Notes under the pieces: generated by a model
The model's database searches: none
The model's input: only the letters and a program-made list of their open reading frames with translations
What the model was told of the DNA's origin: nothing
Assembly (NCBI GenBank): GCA_036960485.1
Contig: JBALXS010000214.1
Location: 1 to 5,839 of the forward strand
Reading direction: 5' to 3'
Length of the DNA: 5,839 bases
Source: Rs1 sp036960485
GTDB lineage: Bacteria > Pseudomonadota > Gammaproteobacteria > Pseudomonadales > Balneatricaceae
Shown here: positions 1 through 5,745 of the stretch, piece by piece
Layout: each line of letters starts with the position of its first letter
Position numbering within the stretch: the stretch's first letter is position 1
Position numbers and translations under genes: made by a program

Positions 1-90
1 CTATGTTGCTCATGATATGTTGCCCATGAAGTGTCTTTAAGTAATGAAATAATATGAGGTGTCAGCATAACTTACCCAAAAGGTATGATA

Positions 91-231
91 ACTGCGCTCA
101 ATAATAGAGCGTTAAAAGTTAACTCAATACCCATAAAAGGGGCATTCTATCAACGTTTACTTTGCCTTGTCTTATTATTGATCGCATACGTTTTGCATAG
201 GCTCACACTAGCTGAGAAGTATAGATTAAAC
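91..231 (+). repeat. Copy 1 of a diverged direct intergenic repeat
   Basis: This stretch matches 622-780 in the same orientation. The left end is best conserved: 91-119 against 622-650 is identical at 26 of 29 positions and begins ACTGCGCTCAATAA. Weaker matches continue in the same order: a block near 166-185 (CTTGTCTTATTATTGATCGC) against 705-724, and the right end 208-231 (CTAGCT...ATTAAAC) against 759-780. A length difference of about 8 bp accumulates in the middle. The left end can fold: CGCTC at 95-99 pairs with GAGCG at 107-111 around a 7-nt loop. I see no transposase and no clear terminal inverted repeats. The best guess is a decayed MITE-like or REP-like dispersed element; the family is not identified. 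Confidence 0.6.
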
Positions 232-257
232 AACGAGGGAGTAAATGGTTAGGTCAT

Positions 258-282
258 AAAAAAGCCCGCTTAAGCGGGCTTT
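258..282 (-). terminator. Intrinsic terminator of the RAM-domain gene
   Basis: A perfect 22-bp palindrome at 261-282 has a GCCCGC/GCGGGC stem, a TTAA loop and AAA/TTT extensions. Read on the minus strand it is followed by six T residues (complement of 258-263), the standard form of a rho-independent terminator. It begins 14 bp beyond the stop codon of the gene at 296-574. Because it is fully palindromic it could also slow transcription arriving from the left, but the T-tract on the plus-strand side is short and interrupted. Confidence 0.92.
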
Positions 283-295
283 AGTAAATTAATTT

Positions 296-574
296 TTAAT
301 CCATACCAATAGAGAACATTGAATCTAAATCAAACTTTGAGAAAGTTTTAAATGCAATCATTGTTTGTGTAGCAGTGATTTCATCTATTTTGCCAATTTC
401 TGTCGATACTAAATCAGCGAGTTGTTCATTGTTTTCAGTTCTAACCAGTGCGACGATATCGTAAGCTCCGGCAACTGAATATACTTCGGTTACGCCATTC
501 ATTGCCGCTAGTTTCTCACCAACGTTACTCGATTGACCACGTTCTACATTCATCAAAACAATTGTTGAAACCAT
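296..574 (-). CDS. Stand-alone Lrp/AsnC ligand-binding (RAM) domain protein
   Basis: This 92-residue protein has the size and pattern of a lone RAM domain, the effector-binding and oligomerising half of Lrp/AsnC regulators. Visible hallmarks are the first strand STIVLMNVERG (residues 3-13), the central VTEVYSVAGAYDIVALVR (28-45) with the family's G-x-YD turn, and the closing ITATQTMIAFKTF (66-78). There is no helix-turn-helix. The reading frame upstream is closed by an in-frame TAA at 620-622, so this is not a full regulator with a misplaced start. The ATG has its own Shine-Dalgarno (AAGGGA, 6-nt gap) and the gene has its own strong terminator, so it looks like an intact single-gene unit. RAM-only proteins form ring-like oligomers, bind amino acids and may act by associating with full Lrp-type proteins. 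Its ligand is unknown. It is on the same strand as the hydrolase/gcdH genes, but the 249-bp gap makes co-transcription uncertain. Confidence 0.9.
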   Translation of the reverse strand: MVSTIVLMNVERGQSSNVGEKLAAMNGVTEVYSVAGAYDIVALVRTENNEQLADLVSTEIGKIDEITATQTMIAFKTFSKFDLDSMFSIGMD

Positions 575-580
575 GAGTAT

Positions 581-586
581 TCCCTT
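581..586 (-). promoter_or_regulatory. Shine-Dalgarno of the RAM-domain gene
   Basis: The minus strand reads AAGGGA with a 6-nt gap to the ATG at 574. This supports the chosen start and the view that the short protein is complete. I could not pick out a convincing -35/-10 pair upstream; the expected promoter zone overlaps repeat copy 2. Confidence 0.7.
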
Positions 587-621
587 AAACCTTAAAATTA
601 ATAAAGAGGGATCGTAAAATT

Positions 622-780
622 ACTGCGCTCAATAACAGGGTGTTAAAAGTCGGCTCATTATGCATATTTATAAAGATAAATGGTGCTAATGCGTCGGTTT
701 TTTCCTGGTTTTATCATCGCTCGCAATTTTTTACAAAAGCCTCTGAAGTGATTATGTACTAGCTAAAGATGAAATTAAAC
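622..780 (+). repeat. Copy 2 of the diverged direct intergenic repeat
   Basis: This is the partner of 91-231. Here the left-end hairpin is CGCTC (626-630) with GGGTG (638-642). Compared with copy 1, the right arm differs by A to G and C to T, and in plus-strand RNA both changes keep the pairing as G-U wobbles. The element fills most of the 249-bp gap between the RAM gene and the hydrolase gene. Its right end touches the possible terminator hairpin at 768-791. No open reading frame of note lies inside it. Confidence 0.6.
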
Positions 781-791
781 AAAATTTCACC
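768..791 (-). terminator. Possible weak terminator hairpin after the gcdH/hydrolase operon
   Basis: On the minus strand a 9-bp stem (GGTGAAATT with AATTTCATC, one G-U pair) encloses a 6-nt loop, starting 32 bp beyond the hydrolase stop codon. The following minus-strand bases are TTTAGCTAG, so the U-tract is only three long and the stem is AT-rich. It could be a weak terminator or an RNA 3' end. Read-through toward the RAM gene cannot be excluded. Confidence 0.35.
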
Positions 792-823
792 TTTTCACTT
801 TTTACCTTTGTAAGTATCTAGCT

Positions 824-1660
824 TTAAGCCAGCAAAGATTGCATCAAAGGATGCTGTTGATCCATTAAACCGTCCACTACATTAAAGTGATGTTTAGCAC
901 TTTCTTCCACCCAATCTGTTGGTAAAGCAAAGCTTTGCCAAATATGAGCTTGCAGTTTATTTAAGCGCAGAAATTCAGGACGCTCGTCACTGCCCACCCA
1001 GCAGGTGAAAGGCGCTAAATGGGCAGGGCTTTTCAAAACAGGGCTTAAGGCTGTTGCCTGATCACTGGTTAGCTGTAATTTTTCATTCATAGCAGTGTTT
1101 AGCAGCGGGCGTAAATCATGCACGCCAGAAATCGAAACTGTCTTTACAATGCGTTGTAGCACCTTATGGCTTAAAGGGCTGTCTGCACAGAGCATGCTGG
1201 TCACTAAATGACCGCCAGCTGAGTGTCCAGTGAGGCGGATTTCACCGCTCACTAATGCAGCAGCGGCTTCAATCGCCGTGCCAATTTCAGTAACAATTTC
1301 ACTAATACAAGCTTGCGGGCACAAAGTATAAGAGGGCATTGCTACACTGTAGCCTGCCTCTAAACTGCCTTTGGCTAAGTGTGACCAAGCGCTTTTATCA
1401 AGCATTAGCCAAAATCCACCGTGCACAAATACCACTAAGCCTTTGCTTTCATCTTTTGGATGAAAGAGATCAAACTTATTGCGCTCTTTAGGGCCGTAAC
1501 TAATGTCTAAATCTGCTTTGCCAAGCGCTTGCTGTTGCAGGCGAAAAGCTGCAGCATCATTCGCCCAAGCATCTAAATATTGCAAGCCATTAGGGATGTG
1601 GCTTGCATTAGCATAAGCATCATCCCAATCTTGGATAGGATAAAGTTGTTGATCTATCAT
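824..1660 (-). CDS. Kynurenine formamidase-like alpha/beta hydrolase (arylformamidase family)
   Basis: This 278-residue serine hydrolase is predicted to cleave N-formyl-L-kynurenine to kynurenine and formate in the cytoplasm. Seen directly: the oxyanion-hole motif HGGFW (80-84), the nucleophile elbow GHSAGGHL (145-152, Ser147), an acid in GSDERPEF (Asp225) and a histidine in HHFNVVDGL (probably His258), which together form a full catalytic triad. The stretch SGVHDLRPL...LQLT...SP (178-207) resembles, from memory, the matching region of animal and fungal kynurenine formamidases (AFMID/BNA7 type) much more than the metal-dependent bacterial KynB family. There is no signal peptide. Its ATG overlaps the gcdH stop as ATGA and only a distant, poor Shine-Dalgarno precedes it, so translation is probably coupled to gcdH. 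The flavoenzyme for aminobenzoyl-CoA across the divergent promoter supports a kynurenine/anthranilate role. A related carboxylesterase with another substrate remains possible. Confidence 0.8.
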   Translation of the reverse strand: MIDQQLYPIQDWDDAYANASHIPNGLQYLDAWANDAAAFRLQQQALGKADLDISYGPKERNKFDLFHPKDESKGLVVFVHGGFWLMLDKSAWSHLAKGSLEAGYSVAMPSYTLCPQACISEIVTEIGTAIEAAAALVSGEIRLTGHSAGGHLVTSMLCADSPLSHKVLQRIVKTVSISGVHDLRPLLNTAMNEKLQLTSDQATALSPVLKSPAHLAPFTCWVGSDERPEFLRLNKLQAHIWQSFALPTDWVEESAKHHFNVVDGLMDQQHPLMQSLLA

Positions 1661-2862
1661 TGGAAAGCTTGAATACCTGTTTGAGCACGCCCTAATATCA
1701 ACGCGTGGATATCATGAGTTCCTTCATAGGTGTTAACGGCTTCTAAGTTCATCACATGGCGAATAACACCGTATTCATCACTTACGCCATTGCCACCGTG
1801 CATATCACGTGCAGTGCGGGCAATATCAAGTGATTTACCACAGTTATTACGCTTCATTAATGAGATAAGTTCAGCGCTTACATTACCGGCATCCATCAGG
1901 CGGCCCATTTGCAAAGCACCTTGCAACCCTAAGCTTATTTCGGTTTGCATATCCGCCAGTTTCTTTTGAATTAGCTGATTAGCGGCCAGTGGCTTACCAA
2001 ATTGCTTGCGATCTAGCGTGTAAGTACGCGCTTTATGCCAGCAATCTTCTGCAGCACCTAAAGCGCCCCATGCGATACCAAAACGCGCTTTGTTTAAGCA
2101 ACCGAAAGGTCCGGCAAGTCCTGCTACATTAGGTAATAGGTTTTCATCTGGAACAAATACTTCATCCATCATAATCATGCCAGTGATAGATGCGCGTAAA
2201 GAAAATTTACCTTCGATTTTAGGGGCAACTAATCCCTTCATGCCTTTTTCAAGAATGAAGCCTTTGATTTTGTTGTCATGCTCATCTGATTTTGCCCACA
2301 CAATAAATACATCGGCAATAGGGGAGTTAGTGATCCAGTTTTTAGATCCACTTATGAGGTAACCGCCATCTACTTTTTTAGCTTTAGTGAGCATGCCAGA
2401 AGGATCTGAGCCATGATCAGGCTCTGTTAAACCAAAGCAACCAATCATTTCGCCGGTGGCTAGTTTAGGAAGATATTTTTGACGTTGCTCCTCAGTACCG
2501 TATGCATAAATAGGATGCATCACTAAAGATGACTGCACACTCATCGCAGAGCGATAACCAGAATCTACCCGTTCAACTTCACGTGCTACTAATCCATAAG
2601 AGACATAAGATAAGCCCGCGCAGCCATACTCTTCTGGCAGTGTTAGACCTAACATGCCAAGTTCGCCAAGTTCTGTCATTATTTCAGGATGGAATACTTC
2701 GTTGCGATTCGCTTCAATTACCCTAGTTGCAAGCTTATCTTGGCAGTATGCATTAGCTGCATCTCTTACCATACGCTCTTCATCATTAAGTTGGGCATCG
2801 AGTAAAAAGATATCATCCCACTGTACATTAGCAGGCTTTGATCTAGCTTGTTCCGGGGTCAT
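1657..2862 (-). CDS. gcdH: Glutaryl-CoA dehydrogenase (decarboxylating acyl-CoA dehydrogenase)
   Basis: The 401-residue FAD enzyme converts glutaryl-CoA to crotonyl-CoA and CO2, passing electrons to electron-transfer flavoprotein. Acyl-CoA dehydrogenase regions are in the usual order: helical N-terminal part (about 20-135), beta domain with GCFGLTEPDHGSDP (141-154) and WITNSP (176-181), and C-terminal helices with RNNCGKSLDIART (338-350). Specific marks of the glutaryl-CoA branch are Arg104 in SGYRSAMSVQSS, equivalent to the human residue (mature Arg94) that holds the substrate's free carboxylate, and the catalytic base Glu380 in TYEGTHDIHALILGRA. Similarity to human GCDH is high along the whole length. 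I chose the ATG at 2862 because AGGAGA sits 6 nt upstream; an in-frame TTG at 2880 would put this ribosome site inside the gene. The end overlaps the hydrolase start by 4 bp. The role may be lysine/tryptophan breakdown or the end of the aminobenzoyl-CoA route. Confidence 0.96.
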   Translation of the reverse strand: MTPEQARSKPANVQWDDIFLLDAQLNDEERMVRDAANAYCQDKLATRVIEANRNEVFHPEIMTELGELGMLGLTLPEEYGCAGLSYVSYGLVAREVERVDSGYRSAMSVQSSLVMHPIYAYGTEEQRQKYLPKLATGEMIGCFGLTEPDHGSDPSGMLTKAKKVDGGYLISGSKNWITNSPIADVFIVWAKSDEHDNKIKGFILEKGMKGLVAPKIEGKFSLRASITGMIMMDEVFVPDENLLPNVAGLAGPFGCLNKARFGIAWGALGAAEDCWHKARTYTLDRKQFGKPLAANQLIQKKLADMQTEISLGLQGALQMGRLMDAGNVSAELISLMKRNNCGKSLDIARTARDMHGGNGVSDEYGVIRHVMNLEAVNTYEGTHDIHALILGRAQTGIQAFQ

Positions 2863-2868
2863 TGAGTT

Positions 2869-2874
2869 TCTCCT
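2869..2874 (-). promoter_or_regulatory. Shine-Dalgarno that fixes the gcdH start
   Basis: The minus strand reads AGGAGA with a 6-nt gap to the ATG at 2862. This selects the 401-residue product over a 407-residue one starting from the TTG at 2880. Confidence 0.85.
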
Positions 2875-2909
2875 AAGCAAAAAAAGGTGTTACTAAATAT
2901 ATGATTTTT

Positions 2910-2937
2910 ATACTAACAAATGTTAGCACCTTGACAA
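2910..2937 (-). promoter_or_regulatory. Candidate sigma-70 promoter for gcdH
   Basis: On the minus strand TTGTCA (2932-2937) is separated by 16 bp from TAGTAT (2910-2915), which matches the housekeeping consensus well. Transcription would begin near 2903, leaving a leader of about 40 nt before the gcdH ATG. An alternative -10, TATAAA at 2907-2912, would need a 19-bp spacer. Confidence 0.55.
2913..2926. promoter_or_regulatory. Perfect dyad overlapping the gcdH promoter, probable operator
   Basis: CTAACA-AA-TGTTAG is a perfect 6+2+6 inverted repeat covering the candidate -10 edge and most of the spacer. A protein bound there would block, or in MerR style remodel, RNA polymerase binding. Symmetry and position are what I see. 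The regulator family (TetR-like, MerR-like or other) cannot be named from sequence alone, and none is encoded in this window. Confidence 0.5.
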
Positions 2938-3170
2938 TAAACTGTTTTAACTCACTTTGTGTAGATAAAAATCAATAAAGTATAACTTTATGGTATTAAT
3001 CCTGACACAAGCGCTAATGGAATTCTATGCTATAAGAAAATAAAGTTTATATTTAAAGCTTTAAGCTTGAAATATATTTTAAAGCGAGGCAATATGTTGA
3101 GATAAAGATGCATTGCAGTGGCTATATTCTTATGAAACTTAAGCGTTAATATTCCATTAAAAGTCGCCCG

Positions 3171-3269
3171 TTTAAAGGACAAGTTTAAAGGGTGAATTTA
3201 AGAGACAAGTTTAAGGCATAAAGGTACAAGTTAACTATTAGCCTTAAGTACTAGTTTTAAGCCCTAGCT
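3171..3269 (+). repeat. Degenerate 13-bp tandem array in the divergent intergenic region
   Basis: TTAA recurs at 3172, 3185, 3198 and 3211 (exactly 13 bp apart) and, after a 7-bp phase slip, at 3231, 3244 and 3257 (again 13 bp apart). The first four units start TTTAAAGGACAAG, TTTAAAGGGTGAA, TTTAAGAGACAAG and TTTAAGGCATAAA. The later ones read TTAAGTACTAGTT and TTAAGCCCTAGCT. An 11-bp word, GACAAGTTTAA, occurs exactly at 3178 and 3204. A further TTAA at 3283 keeps the register, two periods after 3257. The period is not a multiple of three, so this is not coding. It may be slippage-derived spacer or a set of protein-binding iterons. Confidence 0.6.
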
Positions 3270-3274
3270 ACAAA

Positions 3275-3285
3275 TAACAGTGTTA
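3275..3285. promoter_or_regulatory. Short dyad TAACA-G-TGTTA
   Basis: This is a perfect 5+1+5 inverted repeat. Its arms match the inner arms of the gcdH-side dyad (TAACA/TGTTA), but the spacer is one base rather than two. It could be a second site of the same regulator, or chance in AT-rich DNA. Confidence 0.25.
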
Positions 3286-3380
3286 AATAAGCTGTAGCTC
3301 AAGCATGAAACTAGCATAAAAATACAATTTAGAGCTTAAATAAAGAACTCAAATGACATAAAAAAGAACATAAACACAAC

Positions 3381-3408
3381 AGAGAACAATTATCAGCCAC
3401 TGTTCTCT
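3381..3408. promoter_or_regulatory. 8-bp inverted repeat upstream of the flavoenzyme gene
   Basis: AGAGAACA (3381-3388) and TGTTCTCT (3401-3408) are exact reverse complements separated by 12 nt. The structure ends 18 nt before the Shine-Dalgarno of the gene at 3442. It may be a split operator (arm centres are 20 bp apart, about two helical turns) or a hairpin in the mRNA leader. No T-tract follows it, so it is not a classic terminator. Confidence 0.45.
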
Positions 3409-3426
3409 ACACATCGGTTAATGAAT

Positions 3427-3433
3427 GAGGGGA
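3427..3433 (+). promoter_or_regulatory. Shine-Dalgarno that fixes the flavoenzyme start
   Basis: GAGGGGA lies 8 nt before the ATG at 3442. An in-frame ATG at 3421 has no purine-rich site before it, and using it would place this ribosome site inside the gene. Starting at 3442 also puts the FAD-binding strand (MKVACLGGGPAG) at the very N-terminus, as is usual. Confidence 0.8.
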
Positions 3434-3441
3434 TTAAAATA

Positions 3442-5745
3442 ATGAAAGTAGCGTGTTTAGGTGGTGGCCCCGCCGGTCTGTATTTTGCGATCAGCATGAA
3501 ATTACGTGATCCATCCCATCAAATAACGGTGATAGAGCGCAACAAGCCCGATAATACCTTTGGTTGGGGCGTGGTTTTTTCTGATGAAACCTTAGACAAC
3601 TTTGCTGAAAACGATGCCGTAAGCGCCGCTGCCATTCGCCAACACTTTGCTTATTGGGATGACATTGCGGTAGTGCATGGTGGCACCCGTACATTATCAA
3701 CTGGGCATGGTTTTTGTGGAATAGGGCGCAAACAGTTACTCATTTTATTACACCAGCGTGCACAAGAGCTTGGGGTTGATCTACGTTTTGAAACCGAAGC
3801 GTTAGAGATAGAACACTACCAGCAAGAATATGACTTAGTGATCGCCAGTGATGGTTTACGCTCTAAAATACGCACTAAATATGAAGAATTTTTTAAACCC
3901 GATATAGATGTGCGTGACTGTAAGTTTATTTGGTACGGCACTAAACAAAAGTTTGATGGTGCTTTTACCTTTATTTTTGAAAAAACGGACAAAGGTTGGC
4001 TTTGGGCTCACGCTTACCAATTTGACGATGAACATGCCACTTTCATTGTAGAGTGCAGTAGCGAAACACATCGCAATTTTGGTTTTGAGGAAATGAGCCA
4101 AACCGAATCCATCGCGGTGTGTGAAAAAGTATTCGCCAAGCATTTACAAGGTGAAAGTTTACTCACCAATGCGAATCATGTTCGCGGCTCAGCATGGATT
4201 AATTTCCCGCGTGTACTTTGCGAAAGGTGGTCACATGAAAATGTAGTGCTAATGGGCGATGCTGCAGCTACTGCACATTTCTCTATTGGATCAGGTACTA
4301 AACTGGCCATGGAAAGCGCTGTTGCACTGGCTGAATATCTGCATAGTGAAGAGACAATGGCCGCTGCATTTGATAAGTACGAAGATGCGCGTCGTTTAGA
4401 AGTGTTAAAGCTGCAATCAGCAGCGCGAAACTCCCTTGAATGGTTTGAAGATGTAGAGCGTTATCTTGACCTTGATCCCGTGCAGTTTAATTACTCGCTA
4501 TTAACGCGCTCACAGCGTATCAGCCACGAAAATTTACGTTTGCGTGATGGCAAATGGTTAGAAAGCGCCGAGCAATGGTTTAGAGAAAAAGATGGTTATT
4601 GCAAGCTTGGTTCCCCAGTACGTGCACCGATGTTTACGCCTTACAAATTACGCGGCTTAACTTTACAAAACCGCGTGGTTGTATCGCCAATGGCGCAATA
4701 CAAAGCGGTTGACGGCTGCCCAACCGATTGGCATTTAGTGCATTACGGCTCACTTGCCAAAGGTGGCGCGGGTTTAGTGTTTGTAGAGATGACCTGTATT
4801 AGCCCAACAGGGCGCATAACACCGGGTTGCCCAGGGTTTTATACACCAGAGCATCAAAGTGCATGGCGCCGCGTTACCGATTTTGTACATAGTGAATCGA
4901 AGGCGAAAATTTGTGCACAAATAGGTCATGCTGGTAGCAAAGGTTCTACTCAACTTGGTTGGGAAACCATGGATGCACCTTTAAACGAGCATTCGAGTGA
5001 AGAAAATTGGCCTTTAATTGCTGCATCAGCGGTGCCTTGGTCAGCACAAAATCAAACGCCAACCGCGATGACAGAGCAAGATATGCGTGACATTGAAACG
5101 CAGTTTGTGAATGCGGCGAAAATGGCAGTCGCCGCTGGTTTCGATATGATTGAACTGCATTGTGCACATGGCTATTTATTGTCTTCATTCATCAGCCCAT
5201 TAGCTAACTTACGTGACGATGAATTTGGTGGCTCTATTGAAAATAGGATGCGCTACCCACTGCAAGTTATTAAAGCGGTGCGCGAAGCACTACCTGAACA
5301 AATGCCAATGTCAGTGCGTATATCAGCTCACGATTGGCTAGAAGGCGGCACTACTGCTCAAGACGCGGTAGAAATTGCACGCATGCTACAGCAGGCAAAC
5401 GTTGATATTTGTGATGTTTCATCAGGGCAGACCTCTAAGCTTGCTCAACCAGTATATGGGCGTATGTACCAAACGCCTTTCTCCGATAGAATCCGCAATG
5501 AAACCGGTATGGCAACAATGGCGGTAGGTAATATTTATCAGCCAGATCACGTTAACTCTATTTTAATGGCTGGGCGCGCTGATTTAGTTTGTTTAGCAAG
5601 GCCGCATTTAGCGGATCCTTATTGGACTTTACATGCAGCAATTTCAGTTGGCGATAGAGCGATGCACTGGCCTAAGCCTTATTATGCAGGGCGCGATCAA
5701 ATGGCGAGATTAGCTGAGCGTGACGAATCAATACTAAAAGTTTAA
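3442..5745 (+). CDS. abmA: 2-aminobenzoyl-CoA monooxygenase/reductase (bifunctional; salicylyl-CoA 5-hydroxylase-like)
   Basis: The 767-residue protein fuses two flavoenzymes. Residues 1 to about 385 are a class A FAD monooxygenase: GGGPAG dinucleotide-binding motif (7-12), DG motif in ASDGLRS (135-141) and GD motif in GDAAATAHFSIGSGT (272-286). Residues from about 394 to the end are an Old Yellow Enzyme-type FMN reductase: SPMAQY (415-420), QIGHAG (493-498), the His573/His576 pair and Tyr578 in HCAHGYLLSSF, SPLANLRDDEFGGSIENR (585-602), and a phosphate-site loop around GNIY (696-699) and CLARPHLADP (717-726). This fusion is known from Azoarcus evansii, where it hydroxylates 2-aminobenzoyl-CoA at C5 with O2 and NADH and then reduces the ring without aromatic ring cleavage. 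Many databases label relatives bifunctional salicylyl-CoA 5-hydroxylase. The anthranilate substrate is favoured by the formamidase neighbour. Both halves look intact and all main motifs are present. The symbol follows Azoarcus usage as I remember it. Confidence 0.9.
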   Translation: MKVACLGGGPAGLYFAISMKLRDPSHQITVIERNKPDNTFGWGVVFSDETLDNFAENDAVSAAAIRQHFAYWDDIAVVHGGTRTLSTGHGFCGIGRKQLLILLHQRAQELGVDLRFETEALEIEHYQQEYDLVIASDGLRSKIRTKYEEFFKPDIDVRDCKFIWYGTKQKFDGAFTFIFEKTDKGWLWAHAYQFDDEHATFIVECSSETHRNFGFEEMSQTESIAVCEKVFAKHLQGESLLTNANHVRGSAWINFPRVLCERWSHENVVLMGDAAATAHFSIGSGTKLAMESAVALAEYLHSEETMAAAFDKYEDARRLEVLKLQSAARNSLEWFEDVERYLDLDPVQFNYSLLTRSQRISHENLRLRDGKWLESAEQWFREKDGYCKLGSPVRAPMFTPYKLRGLTLQNRVVVSPMAQYKAVDGCPTDWHLVHYGSLAKGGAGLVFVEMTCISPTGRITPGCPGFYTPEHQSAWRRVTDFVHSESKAKICAQIGHAGSKGSTQLGWETMDAPLNEHSSEENWPLIAASAVPWSAQNQTPTAMTEQDMRDIETQFVNAAKMAVAAGFDMIELHCAHGYLLSSFISPLANLRDDEFGGSIENRMRYPLQVIKAVREALPEQMPMSVRISAHDWLEGGTTAQDAVEIARMLQQANVDICDVSSGQTSKLAQPVYGRMYQTPFSDRIRNETGMATMAVGNIYQPDHVNSILMAGRADLVCLARPHLADPYWTLHAAISVGDRAMHWPKPYYAGRDQMARLAERDESILKV

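Larger units (their letters stand above)
2863..3441. other. Divergent control region between gcdH and the aminobenzoyl-CoA flavoenzyme gene
   Basis: This AT-rich stretch of about 580 bp contains no gene I can support on either strand. On the gcdH side it holds a promoter and dyad (2910-2937). The middle (2938-3170) shows only AT-rich sequence with many TTAA/TTTAAA words. Then come a 13-bp-period array (3171-3269), a small TAACA-G-TGTTA dyad (3275-3285) and an 8-bp inverted repeat (3381-3408) near the rightward gene. I found no convincing -35/-10 pair for the rightward gene. The length is generous for a simple divergent promoter, which suggests regulated expression or an expanded spacer. Confidence 0.7.

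Noticed and set aside
3..30. Two tandem 14-bp units (ATGTTGCTCATGAT and ATGTTGCCCATGAA, 12 of 14 identical)
   Set aside because: Only two short units at the window edge, with no further copies nearby; too little to call a repeat feature.
2..40. Possible 3' end of a rightward gene, open from the window edge to a TAA at 38-40
   Set aside because: Only 12 codons are visible with no recognisable motif; this length of open frame is expected by chance.
2863..2880. Longer gcdH start from a TTG codon at 2880
   Set aside because: It would place the clear AGGAGA Shine-Dalgarno inside the gene; the ATG at 2862 has ideal spacing to that site and gives the family's usual N-terminus.
1730..2896. Several plus-strand open frames of 65-90 codons opposite gcdH
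   Set aside because: They lie antisense to a clearly functional gcdH, have no recognisable domains or good ribosome sites, and are expected shadows of the real coding frame.
2931..2936. Perfect plus-strand TTGACA as a -35 box for a rightward promoter
   Set aside because: No TATAAT-like hexamer occurs at 15-19 bp to its right; the nearest (TAGATA at 2962) is 25 bp away, and the match is explained by the leftward gcdH -35 on the other strand.
3421..3441. Longer flavoenzyme start at the ATG at 3421
   Set aside because: No Shine-Dalgarno precedes it, while GAGGGGA lies 8 nt before the ATG at 3442, which starts directly on the FAD-binding strand.
3491..5188. Minus-strand open frames of 69-95 codons opposite the flavoenzyme gene
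   Set aside because: They are antisense to a well-supported coding region, with low-complexity or Cys/His-rich translations and no family resemblance.
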